From contig PKQR01000049.1 of assembly GCA_017578085.1 (NCBI GenBank), positions 1 through 13,356 of the forward strand: 13,356 nt of DNA, written 5' to 3'. The stretch comes from Bacillota bacterium (lineage in GTDB: Bacteria > Bacillota > Limnochordia > Limnochordales > ZCTH02-B6). Shown one piece after another: positions 1 through 6,332 of the stretch. Both the position numbers and the translations under genes were made by a program. The notes below the pieces were generated by a model, which was not told the DNA's origin, did not search any database, and was given only the letters and a program-made list of their open reading frames with translations. Each line of letters starts with the position of its first letter. Positions within the stretch are counted from its first letter, which is position 1.

Positions 1-821
1 TTGCCGCCGTTGCGCTGGATCATGTCCAGGGTCGTCATGACCAGGCCGGCGCCGTTGCCGATGACGCCCACGTTGCCGTCCAGCTTGACGTAGGCCAGGC
101 CCCGCCGCCGGGCTTCCAGCTCCAGCGGGTGGTCGCCCTCGGCCTCCTTGAGGGCAGCCAGCTTTTGCTGCCGGAAGAGGGCGTTGTCGTCGATCTCCAT
201 CTTGCCGTCCAGCGCCACCAGGCGCCCGTCGGCCAGGCGCGCCAGCGGGTTGATCTCCACCAGCGTGGCGTCGTAAGACTTCAAGATCTCATAGACCTTG
301 CGCATGATGGGCGCGAGCTGCTTCAAGAGCTCGGCCGGGACGCCTGCCTGCACGGCCAGCTGGCGGATGTGGAAGTCCCGCAGGCCGAGCCCCGCGGTGA
401 GCCACAGCTTGGCCACCTTTTCCGGGTGCTTCTCGGCGATCTCCTCGATGTCCATCCCGCCCGCCGCGGACAGGATGACCACGTTGGCCTGCCGGTCCCG
501 GTCGACCGTGATGCTGAGGTAAAACTCTTGCGCGATGTCGGCGGCCTGCTCCACCAGCACCCGCGCGACCTTGTAGCCGCGCACGTCCATGCCGAGGATG
601 CGCTGGGCCTGCCGGAACGCGCCCTCCGGATCGTCGGCCAGCTGAATGCCGCCGGCCTTGCCCCGGCCCCCGATGGGCACCTGGGCCTTGACCACTACCC
701 GGCCGCCGATCTCCTGTGCAATCGCGCGCGCCTCTTCAGGCGTAGTTGCGACGCGGCCCACAGGCACAGGGATGCCGGCCTCGGCGAAGATGGCCTTCGC
801 CTGGCTTTCGATCAGCTTCAC
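1..821 (-). CDS. sucC: Succinyl-CoA synthetase (ADP-forming) beta subunit, N-terminal part
   Basis: The beta subunit of succinyl-CoA synthetase forms an ATP-grasp enzyme with SucD that interconverts succinyl-CoA and succinate with nucleotide phosphorylation in the TCA cycle. The visible 273 codons show the expected ATP-grasp motifs: an N-terminus KLIESQAKAIFAEAGIPVP, the nucleotide-binding GGRGKAGG near residue 50, the metal-binding EINPLA, LDGKMEIDDNALFRQ, and GNVGVIGNGAGLVM just before the window edge. The gene is truncated at base 1, so roughly the last quarter is missing. The start is GTG at 821, with AGGAGGT ten bases upstream. The partner sucD would be expected to the left, outside the window. 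Malate-CoA ligase beta subunits are close relatives and cannot be excluded without the C-terminus and the alpha subunit. Confidence 0.9.
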   Translation of the reverse strand, partial: MKLIESQAKAIFAEAGIPVPVGRVATTPEEARAIAQEIGGRVVVKAQVPIGGRGKAGGIQLADDPEGAFRQAQRILGMDVRGYKVARVLVEQAADIAQEFYLSITVDRDRQANVVILSAAGGMDIEEIAEKHPEKVAKLWLTAGLGLRDFHIRQLAVQAGVPAELLKQLAPIMRKVYEILKSYDATLVEINPLARLADGRLVALDGKMEIDDNALFRQQKLAALKEAEGDHPLELEARRRGLAYVKLDGNVGVIGNGAGLVMTTLDMIQRNGG

Positions 822-865
822 CTTGCTGTTTACCTCCTCGCCGTGGCTTCAACGACCCGGCGCAA

Positions 866-894
866 ATTATACCCCAACTGGTGTTGGTAGGAAA
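866..894 (-). promoter_or_regulatory. Candidate SigA promoter for sucC
   Basis: The minus strand carries a perfect -10 TATAAT (871-866) preceded by GGGG, with a weak -35 (TTTCCT, 894-889) 17 bases upstream. It lies about 45 bases before the sucC GTG, in the 98-base gap after ilvE. It would let sucC be transcribed independently of ilvE. The poor -35 lowers confidence. Confidence 0.4.
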
Positions 895-919
895 CCGAGC
901 CTCATCCGCATCTTCCGAA

Positions 920-1834
920 TCAATAGACCGGCGTGCACCAGTGCTTGTACTTGGGCACCTTGCCCCGCACCACGTCGAAGTACAGCTCCTGGAGCTTGCG
1001 GGTAATGGGGCCGATCTTGCCGTCGCCCACCGGCCGGCGGTCGATCTCCGCGATCGGGCTGACCTGAGCCCCCGTACCGACGAAGAACGCCTCATCGGCC
1101 ACATACAGCTCGGTGCGGTCGATGGTCCGCTCCACGACCTGCATGCCCAGCTCCTCCCGGGCCAGTTCGATGATGGTCGCCCTGGTGATGCCCTCCAGGA
1201 TATCGGCCGTGACGGGCGTCGTGATCAGCTGTCCATGGCGCACGATGAACAGGTTTTCCGCGGTTCCCTCGGAGACCTTGCCGTCCCTGGTCAGGAAGAT
1301 AGCCTCGTCGTAGCCGTTGTCGTGAGCCTCCGTCCGGGCCAGGGCGGCGTTGACGTAGGCGCCGTTGATCTTGGCCCGCATAGGCACCATGTTGTCGCTC
1401 AGGTGCGTCCAACTGGACACGCACACCTTCAGGCCCTTGCTCACGTCCAGGTAAGCGCCCATGGAGATGACAAACAAAAGGAAGTCATCCGGGACCCCAA
1501 CCAGGATGGGCCCGATCTGTTGGCCGCACTTGTAGGCGATGGGCCGCAGGTAGACGTCCTCCCGCTCGCCGTTCTTGCGCAGCAGTTCCAGGCTGATGCG
1601 GTTCAGGTCCTCGACCGTGTACGGCAACGAGATGCGCAGGATCTTGCACGAGTTGAGCAGCCGTTGATAGTGTTCGGTCATGCGGAAGACATACAACTGC
1701 TGCTCGTCCGCGTTCCAGTAGGCACGGATGCCCTCGAAGCACGCCGTCCCGTACATGAACGCGTGGGTCTGGATGCTGATCTTCGCATCCTCCATCGGAA
1801 CAAACTGGCCCTGCAAGTACGCGTACCTGCCCAA
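920..1834 (-). CDS. ilvE: Branched-chain amino acid aminotransferase (class IV PLP)
   Basis: This is a PLP enzyme of fold type IV that transfers the amino group between glutamate and the 2-keto acids of valine, leucine and isoleucine in the cytoplasm. The 304-residue length is normal for bacterial IlvE. Visible motifs are HAFMYGTACFEGIRAY (residues 24-39), RPIAYKCG (97-104), the likely Schiff-base lysine K155 in RAKINGAYVNAALARTEA, EAIFLTRDGKVSEGTAENLF (177-196) and the phosphate-binding GTGAQVSPI (253-261). The start is TTG at 1834, with AAGGAGG eleven bases upstream; no better start exists in frame. It points the same way as sucC and is divergent from the glycosylase gene. 4-amino-4-deoxychorismate lyase and D-amino acid transaminase share the fold, but the EGIRAY and GTGAQV motifs favour IlvE. 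Confidence 0.92.
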   Translation of the reverse strand: MGRYAYLQGQFVPMEDAKISIQTHAFMYGTACFEGIRAYWNADEQQLYVFRMTEHYQRLLNSCKILRISLPYTVEDLNRISLELLRKNGEREDVYLRPIAYKCGQQIGPILVGVPDDFLLFVISMGAYLDVSKGLKVCVSSWTHLSDNMVPMRAKINGAYVNAALARTEAHDNGYDEAIFLTRDGKVSEGTAENLFIVRHGQLITTPVTADILEGITRATIIELAREELGMQVVERTIDRTELYVADEAFFVGTGAQVSPIAEIDRRPVGDGKIGPITRKLQELYFDVVRGKVPKYKHWCTPVY

Positions 1835-1903
1835 TGCGAATGCCGCCTCCTTAAAGCGTTGCCCTTGTATGTTATCCCCTCCCGCCCAGCCGGCGGCGAG
1901 GGT

Positions 1904-1932
1904 TTGCAGCCCACAGGCGTGTCTGCCATAAT
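1904..1932 (+). promoter_or_regulatory. SigA-type promoter for the HhH-GPD glycosylase gene
   Basis: TTGCAG (1904-1909), a 17-base spacer and CATAAT (1927-1932) closely match a housekeeping promoter. It sits about 45 bases upstream of the GTG at 1977, in the divergent gap with ilvE, and its orientation fits the downstream gene. Confidence 0.65.
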
Positions 1933-1976
1933 GAAAGGCGCATCCGTACCAGGACGGCCAGCCGGGAGGTGAAACC

Positions 1977-2672
1977 GTGACCCAGCGTCCGCTCGCGACG
2001 GTCTACACCCGCCTGTACGACCATTACGGCCCCCAGCACTGGTGGCCGGCTGATACCCCGTTTGAAATCGTCGTGGGCGCCATCCTGACCCAAGCGACCG
2101 CGTGGCGGAACGTGGAGCTGGCCCTCGCGCGGCTGAAGGAACGCGGGCTGCTGGAACCCTCCGCTATGCGGCAGGCAAGCCCAGCCGACCTTGAGGAGGC
2201 GATCCGGCCCGCCGGCTATTTCCGGGCAAAGGCCCAGACTCTCCGCGGGGTGCTCGCCCTGCTGGAGGACCACTACGGGGGAAGCCTGGATCGGATGCTC
2301 CAGGCCCCGGCCGCGGTCCTGCGGGAGCAGCTGCTCCGCGTCCGCGGGATCGGGCCGGAAACCGCCGACGCGATCCTGCTCTACGCGGCGGGGCACCCTG
2401 TCTTTGTCATCGATGCGTACACAGTACGCATGGTCTCCCGGGCCGCCCTAGTGCCGCCGGGCGAACTGGGCTATCAGCGCCTGCAGGAGGCGTTTCACCG
2501 CCAGCTGCCCCGCGACCCGTCGCTCTACGGCGAATACCACGCCCTCATTGTCGCTCTGGGCAAGGACTGCTGCCGCAAGCAAAGGCCCCGCTGCGGCGCC
2601 TGTCCCCTCCTGGACCTGTGCGCCTACGGCCAGAAGACCACGTCCGCTGTTGCTCAAGCGGCTGGAAATTAG
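1977..2672 (+). CDS. HhH-GPD DNA glycosylase, endonuclease III superfamily with [4Fe-4S] cluster
   Basis: This is a base-excision-repair glycosylase of the helix-hairpin-helix/GPD superfamily, 231 residues. TPFEIVVGAILTQATAW (27-43) is the family's N-terminal signature, LLRVRGIGPETADAILLYA (119-137) is the HhH element and VIDAYTVR (144-151) carries the catalytic aspartate D146. A C-X6-C-X2-C-X5-C cluster motif uses C199, C206, C209 and C215. The lysine that makes E. coli Nth a bifunctional lyase (LPGVGRKTA) is replaced by glutamate (E128 in RGIGPETA), so it is more likely a monofunctional enzyme of the MagIII/3-methyladenine or related type. The start is GTG at 1977 with GGGAGGTG seven bases before it and a good promoter upstream. 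Substrate specificity cannot be read from sequence. Confidence 0.9.
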   Translation: MTQRPLATVYTRLYDHYGPQHWWPADTPFEIVVGAILTQATAWRNVELALARLKERGLLEPSAMRQASPADLEEAIRPAGYFRAKAQTLRGVLALLEDHYGGSLDRMLQAPAAVLREQLLRVRGIGPETADAILLYAAGHPVFVIDAYTVRMVSRAALVPPGELGYQRLQEAFHRQLPRDPSLYGEYHALIVALGKDCCRKQRPRCGACPLLDLCAYGQKTTSAVAQAAGN

Positions 2673-2708
2673 GAGAGGCTTCCACACGAGGATGTAAGGA
2701 TCCTGCTC

Positions 2709-3284
2709 TTAGCGCCCCATCAGGAAGTACGCCAGGAGCAGTAGGAGGCCTATCCAGGCCAGCGGCGCCCACCGTGCCGCTGGCCGGCCCGTGACCGCTT
2801 CGGTCCCCCCGCGGCTGTATTCGAGCCGTGCCGCCTTTTTCAAATGGGCGACGGACTCGCTGATCCTGCCCATCCGCCGGTAGACGACGCCGAGGTTGTG
2901 GTGCGCGATCGCATAATCGGGGTCTATCTCAAGGGCCCGCCGGTAGGCCGCGACGGCCTCTTCAAGGCGCCCGGCTTCCTGGTGTAGATTCCCCAGGTTG
3001 CTGTAGGCCGGGGCAAAGCGGGGATCGATCTCGATGGCCGCCAGAAACTCGCGGCGGGCCGGCTCGAGCTCGCCCTGGCGGACGTAGCAGACACCCAGCT
3101 TGTTGCGGGCCGGGGCGTAGCGGGGGTCTAAACGCACGGCCTCCTGCAGGAGGGCCAGCGCCTCCTCAACCTTCCCCTGGTCCAGCAAAGCCTCCCCTTC
3201 CGCCAAGCACTCGCGGGCCCGGGCAATATCGGCGGGGAGTTGCCACGGTGTTTCAGGCGTGGGGTGAAAGGCCCTCGGTTCCAT
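2709..3284 (-). CDS. Tail-anchored tetratricopeptide-repeat protein
   Basis: This 191-residue protein carries three to four TPR units between about residues 24 and 155. The clearest are ALLQEAVRLDPRYAPARNKL, AIEIDPRFAPAYSNLGNLHQ and ALEIDPDYAIAHHNLGVVYR, each 34 residues apart. A single hydrophobic segment at the extreme C-terminus (about 172-189, rich in W, L, I and F) followed by GR suggests a tail anchor, with the TPR domain facing the cytoplasm and no N-terminal signal peptide. TPRs mediate protein-protein contacts, and nothing here identifies the partner. The ATG at 3284 has GAGGTG ten bases upstream. The gene converges with the glycosylase gene and diverges from yyaC across the region holding the Noc-site-like palindrome. 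Confidence 0.88.
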   Translation of the reverse strand: MEPRAFHPTPETPWQLPADIARARECLAEGEALLDQGKVEEALALLQEAVRLDPRYAPARNKLGVCYVRQGELEPARREFLAAIEIDPRFAPAYSNLGNLHQEAGRLEEAVAAYRRALEIDPDYAIAHHNLGVVYRRMGRISESVAHLKKAARLEYSRGGTEAVTGRPAARWAPLAWIGLLLLLAYFLMGR

Positions 3285-3407
3285 GGGGCCGATGCACCTC
3301 GGCTGTGGGCAGTGTTACGGTCGGGCGCGACGCCTCGGTCCGTGAGGTCCATTTTCGCATTGGCCCCTCTATCCCCTGCCGGCGATACGCCGCGCGTCCC
3401 GGTATTT

Positions 3408-3421
3408 ATTTCCCAGGAAAT
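3408..3421. promoter_or_regulatory. Candidate Noc-binding site (NBS)
   Basis: The 14-mer ATTTCCCAGGAAAT differs at one central base from the Noc consensus known from Bacillus subtilis, ATTTCCCGGGAAAT. It extends to perfect 7-base arms TATTTCC/GGAAATA around CA (3407-3422). A noc gene lies about 3.7 kb away in the same window, and its product has the Noc-type specificity residues. B. subtilis Noc sites are scattered widely on the chromosome, so one near oriC is plausible. An unrelated operator for the flanking genes is the alternative. Confidence 0.55.
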
Positions 3422-3433
3422 AGAGCAAGCAGG

Positions 3434-3455
3434 GTGACAAACACCTGTTCGTCAC
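3434..3455. repeat. Imperfect inverted repeat (9-base arms, ACCT loop)
   Basis: GTGACAAAC (3434-3442) and GTTCGTCAC (3447-3455) pair at eight of nine positions around a 4-base loop. It lies 12 bases beyond the Noc-site-like palindrome in the TPR-yyaC divergent region. It is either a regulator operator or a small hairpin; there is no T-tract to make it a terminator. Confidence 0.4.
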
Positions 3456-3566
3456 GGTCCGGCTTTTGTGCCCCGCGAGAAGGGCAAGCCGTTCCCGTAT
3501 ATGCTGCTCCGGCCGTGCATAGACTGTCACTGTTCTGACGACACACAACGACGGCGGGGTGCTGGG

Positions 3567-4235
3567 GTGACGGGACGGACGGAGGGCGTCTTTCAAAAGC
3601 TCTCCCTGGCTTGGGAGCGCGCGTGGCGGCCGGCTGCGCCGGAAAGGGTGCACATGTCGGATCCCGACGCCGCCCAGGTCCTCTGCCGCGCTGTAGTGGC
3701 GCAATTGTCGGCGCGCTTGCCGGAACGCGACCAACTCAGCGTCGTCTGCATCGGGACTGACCGGTCAACGGGGGACTCCCTCGGCCCGCTGGTAGGGTCG
3801 CAACTGAGCAGGCATCCCCTGCCGGGGGTCCGGGTGTGGGGGACCCTCGACGATCCGGTCCACGCGGCCAACCTGCGGGACGTGCTGGCGCGGATGCAGC
3901 CCGAACTGGCCCAGGCGCGCACCGCCGTCATCGCGGTCGACGCGTGCCTAGGCCGGAGCGAAAGCGTCGGGTGGATTTCCGTCAAGCCCGGGGCCCTGCG
4001 GCCCGGAACCGGTGTCAACAAGGACCTGCCGGCCGTGGGCGACTTGCACATCATGGGCGTCGTCAACGTGGGCGGATTCATGGAGTACTTCGTCCTGCAA
4101 AACACCCGCCTGAGCCTGGTCATGCGCATGGCCGACGTTATCGCTGAAGGGCTGCGGCTGGCGCTGCAGGAATGGTGTTCCGGCCGGGAAGCGGCGGCCT
4201 CAGGCGTGAACGCCCGGCGCACCGGGAGGCTTTAG
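3567..4235 (+). CDS. yyaC: YyaC-family spore protein (DUF1256, putative germination-protease relative)
   Basis: YyaC belongs to a sporulation-associated family distantly related in fold to the germination protease Gpr; its biochemical role is not firmly established. Signature blocks are CIGTDRSTGDSLGPLVG (about residues 61-77), TLDDPVHAANL (94-104), AVDACLGRSESVGWI (123-137), PGTGVNKDLPAVGDLHIMG (146-164) and VNVGGFMEYFVLQNTRLSLV (166-185). The start is uncertain. I chose GTG at 3567 (222 residues; Bacillus YyaC is about 205) because ERVHMSDPDA resembles the internal RVHxxDP segment of relatives. ATG at 3654, with a GAAAGGG nearby, gives 193 residues. It lies next to the ParB block as in Bacillus, but converges with the MinD-like gene, with 14 bases between stops. 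Confidence 0.88.
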   Translation: MTGRTEGVFQKLSLAWERAWRPAAPERVHMSDPDAAQVLCRAVVAQLSARLPERDQLSVVCIGTDRSTGDSLGPLVGSQLSRHPLPGVRVWGTLDDPVHAANLRDVLARMQPELAQARTAVIAVDACLGRSESVGWISVKPGALRPGTGVNKDLPAVGDLHIMGVVNVGGFMEYFVLQNTRLSLVMRMADVIAEGLRLALQEWCSGREAAASGVNARRTGRL

Positions 4236-4249
4236 CCGCGTGTCGCCGG

Positions 4250-5413
4250 TTATCGTCCGAAGAGCGATCGCAGTCGCTGGACGAGGGACCGCGGTCGCGG
4301 GGCGGCATCGGGAGGCGGCCCTCCACCGGCTTCCAACAGCGCGCTGGCCAACCGCCGGATGTCCTCTGCAGCCCGGCTGCGGGGTGCCCAAGAGAGCAGG
4401 TCCTGCTGGCGCCGGATGGCGGTTCCCACGACTGGATCCTCGCTGACGTGCCCCAGAAAAGCGAGTTCAACACCGAGGAAGCGTTGGCTGGCAAAGAGCA
4501 TCTTCCGCGCGATGTCCTGGGCCTCCCGCGCGTCCCGGACCCGGTTCACCACCAGGCGTATAGGCTGCTGGGGGCCGTACTGGGCTAGAACCTTAAGGAG
4601 CGCATAGGCATCCGTAATCGCATGGGGTTCCGGCGTGGTCACCATCAGGGTTTCGTCAGCGGCCAGGATAAAGTTGGTGACGGAGCGGGACAATCCGCTG
4701 CCGGTGTCCAGGATCAAGATGTCGGTGTAGCGCTCGAGGCGAGCGAACTGGTTGCGCAGCTTGGCGAACTGGCGGTCATCCAGGGCGGTCAGCTCTTGCA
4801 GGCCGGAGCCGCCGGGGAGGATGACGACGCCGGCGGGACCTTCCACTAATACGTCATATATGTCCTTCTCGCCGCTGATGACGTGGGCCAGGTTCCACCG
4901 GGGTGCCAGGTTGAGGATGATGTCCACGTTGGCGGTGCCGAGGTCTCCGTCGATGACGCAGACCCGCTGGCCCAGTTCCGACAGGGCCACGGCCAGGTTG
5001 ACCACGAGGGCAGTTTTGCCTACACCGCCTTTGCCGCTGGTGATGGCGATGGTGCGGGTTGGCGTACCCGGCTGCCGCCGGCCGAGATAGCGGGGAGGCT
5101 GGGGCAACGGCCCGAGCAGCAGGCTGCGGGCTGAGCCTCCTTGCCGGTCGATGACGCGGGCCTGGATGGCCAAGGGGCCGTGGGGAGTCTCGCCCTGTAC
5201 CAGCACCGGTGTGCCCACGGGGACCAAGACGATCTTGCCCTGGTCCATGGGCATGCTGACCCGAAGCCGATCCGCAGACGCTTCCAGCACCGAACACGCG
5301 TACACGCCTTTATGGAGCGGCGAGTCCGCGCGCAAGGTCACCGGTTGCCCGGGCTGCAGCACCGCCCAATCCGTCACAGCCGTTGGCGGTGCGTCGTCGC
5401 GCTGCTGCGGCAT
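4250..5413 (-). CDS. MinD/FlhG-like ATPase with N-terminal YcgR-N (PilZN)-like domain
   Basis: This 387-residue deviant-Walker P-loop ATPase most resembles FlhG/YlxH and MinD, which are dimerising ATPases that position flagella or division sites. Residues 18-110 look like the N-terminal domain of YcgR flagellar-brake proteins (VLQPGQPVTLRAD, SMPMDQGKIVLVPVGTPV), but no PilZ domain with RxxxR/DxSxxG follows. The ATPase carries KGGVGKT (128-134), DGDLGTANVD (155-164) with D155, and ILILDTGSG (232-240). The last twelve residues, SLVQRLRSLFGR, form a probable amphipathic membrane-targeting helix as in MinD. The ATG at 5413 has GGGGAGGGG five bases upstream. The frame is open to a TTG at 5458, but that extension merely translates a parS site. 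It follows parB by 61 bases and is probably cotranscribed. Its cellular role is unknown. Confidence 0.88.
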   Translation of the reverse strand: MPQQRDDAPPTAVTDWAVLQPGQPVTLRADSPLHKGVYACSVLEASADRLRVSMPMDQGKIVLVPVGTPVLVQGETPHGPLAIQARVIDRQGGSARSLLLGPLPQPPRYLGRRQPGTPTRTIAITSGKGGVGKTALVVNLAVALSELGQRVCVIDGDLGTANVDIILNLAPRWNLAHVISGEKDIYDVLVEGPAGVVILPGGSGLQELTALDDRQFAKLRNQFARLERYTDILILDTGSGLSRSVTNFILAADETLMVTTPEPHAITDAYALLKVLAQYGPQQPIRLVVNRVRDAREAQDIARKMLFASQRFLGVELAFLGHVSEDPVVGTAIRRQQDLLSWAPRSRAAEDIRRLASALLEAGGGPPPDAAPRPRSLVQRLRSLFGR

Positions 5414-5441
5414 GGGCGCCCCTCCCCGCCAGTCCGGTTTG

Positions 5442-5457
5442 TGTTCCACGTGGAACA
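5442..5457. promoter_or_regulatory. parS centromere site 1
   Basis: The perfect 16-bp palindrome TGTTCCACGTGGAACA matches the conserved parS family (Bacillus TGTTTCACGTGAAACA) with a compensated C/G pair. It lies in the 61-base gap between parB and the MinD-like ATPase gene. ParB loads here and spreads as a CTP-dependent sliding clamp. Confidence 0.93.
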
Positions 5458-5474
5458 AGCAGTTCTACGTGCGC

Positions 5475-6332
5475 TCATGTTCCACGTGGAACAATCAGTT
5501 CCAGCAGCCGCTCCACATCCTCCTGCGAATAAAACTCGATAACAATGCGGCCGCCTTGGCCCTGCGGCTCGACTTTGACCCGCGTACCCAGCGCCTCCGC
5601 AAGCCGCGTCTCCAAGTCGGCCCATATCGCGTCGTGCCTGCGCACCCGCACGGCAGGGCGTACAGCCTTCCCCGCCGGCCCTTTCACCCGGGCCCGCACC
5701 AGCTCCTCCGTCTGCCGCACGGTGAGCCCCTTCCGGATGATTTCCTCCACCAGCCTCCGCCGCAGCCCACCGTCGTCCACGCCCAGCAGCACCTTCGCGT
5801 GGCCGACGCTCACCTCGCCTCGCGCGACCGCCCGCTGGATATCAGGCTCCAAGCTCAGCAGTCGCAGGCTGTTGGCCACCGCGGGACGGCTCTTCCCCAC
5901 CTGTGCAGCCACTTCCTCCTGTGTCAGCCCCAGCTCCGTAAGTCTCTGGTAAGCCCGGGCCTCCTCGATGGGGTTGAGATCCTCCCGCTGCAGGTTTTCC
6001 ACCAGGGCCAGCACCGCCGCCTCCTGGTCGCTCAGGTGCCGCACCACCGCCGGAATCGCGGCCAGGCCCGCCCGCTGCGCAGCCCGCCAGCGGCGCTCGC
6101 CCACGACAAGTTCGTAACCATCGGCCACGACCCGCACGATGACCGGTTCCAGGACCCCATGGGTCCGGATCGATTCCGTCAGCTCCTGCAGCGCCGCCTC
6201 GTCCATTTCCACCCGGGGCTGGTATGGATTGGGCCGGATCCGGTCGACGGGCACCATCTGTGTCACAACTTCCTCCGGGCCTTCCGCCGGGATCAGCGCC
6301 CGCAAGCCTCGCCCCAATGCCCGCCGGCTCAT
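5475..6332 (-). CDS. parB: Chromosome-partitioning protein ParB (Spo0J)
   Basis: ParB binds parS, hydrolyses CTP, clamps and slides on DNA, and recruits SMC while stimulating ParA. At 285 residues it matches the family. Its basic N-terminus SRRALGRGLRALIP is the ParA-stimulating region. The CTP-binding GERRWR is at 78-83, ENLQREDLNP at 112-121 and the helix-turn-helix at about 136-160 (LTQEEVAAQVGKSR). The specificity positions are R149, S155, S160 and G177, that is ParB-like (family R/T/A/G) and unlike Noc. The C-terminal dimerisation region ends in a segment overlapping parS site 2. The ATG at 6332 overlaps the parA stop as ATGA, with GAGG upstream, implying coupled translation. Confidence 0.97.
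   Translation of the reverse strand: MSRRALGRGLRALIPAEGPEEVVTQMVPVDRIRPNPYQPRVEMDEAALQELTESIRTHGVLEPVIVRVVADGYELVVGERRWRAAQRAGLAAIPAVVRHLSDQEAAVLALVENLQREDLNPIEEARAYQRLTELGLTQEEVAAQVGKSRPAVANSLRLLSLEPDIQRAVARGEVSVGHAKVLLGVDDGGLRRRLVEEIIRKGLTVRQTEELVRARVKGPAGKAVRPAVRVRRHDAIWADLETRLAEALGTRVKVEPQGQGGRIVIEFYSQEDVERLLELIVPRGT
5478..5493. promoter_or_regulatory. parS centromere site 2, inside the 3' end of parB
   Basis: A second identical TGTTCCACGTGGAACA has its centre 36 bp from the first. It overlaps the last codons of parB, where it encodes VPRGT just before the TGA. A parS inside spo0J is also known in Bacillus subtilis. Confidence 0.93.

Larger units (their letters stand above)
3285..3566. 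other. Divergent intergenic region between the TPR gene and yyaC
   Basis: This 282-base non-coding stretch separates two diverging genes, so it should contain both promoters. I could not identify a convincing SigA, SigF or SigG promoter in either direction. It does contain two structured elements, listed separately: a 16-bp palindrome resembling a Noc binding site and a 22-base imperfect inverted repeat. If yyaC instead starts at the ATG at 3654, the gap is 369 bases. Confidence 0.6.

Noticed and set aside
746..1972. Long plus-strand open frame of 408 codons
   Set aside because: It runs antisense across ilvE and the sucC start. Its protein has no recognisable motifs, while the opposite strand encodes clear IlvE and SucC.
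5461..5476. Possible third parS between the two perfect copies
   Set aside because: Only the left half and centre (GTTC-ACGTG) match and palindromy is lost; mentioned in the parS finding but not annotated as a site.
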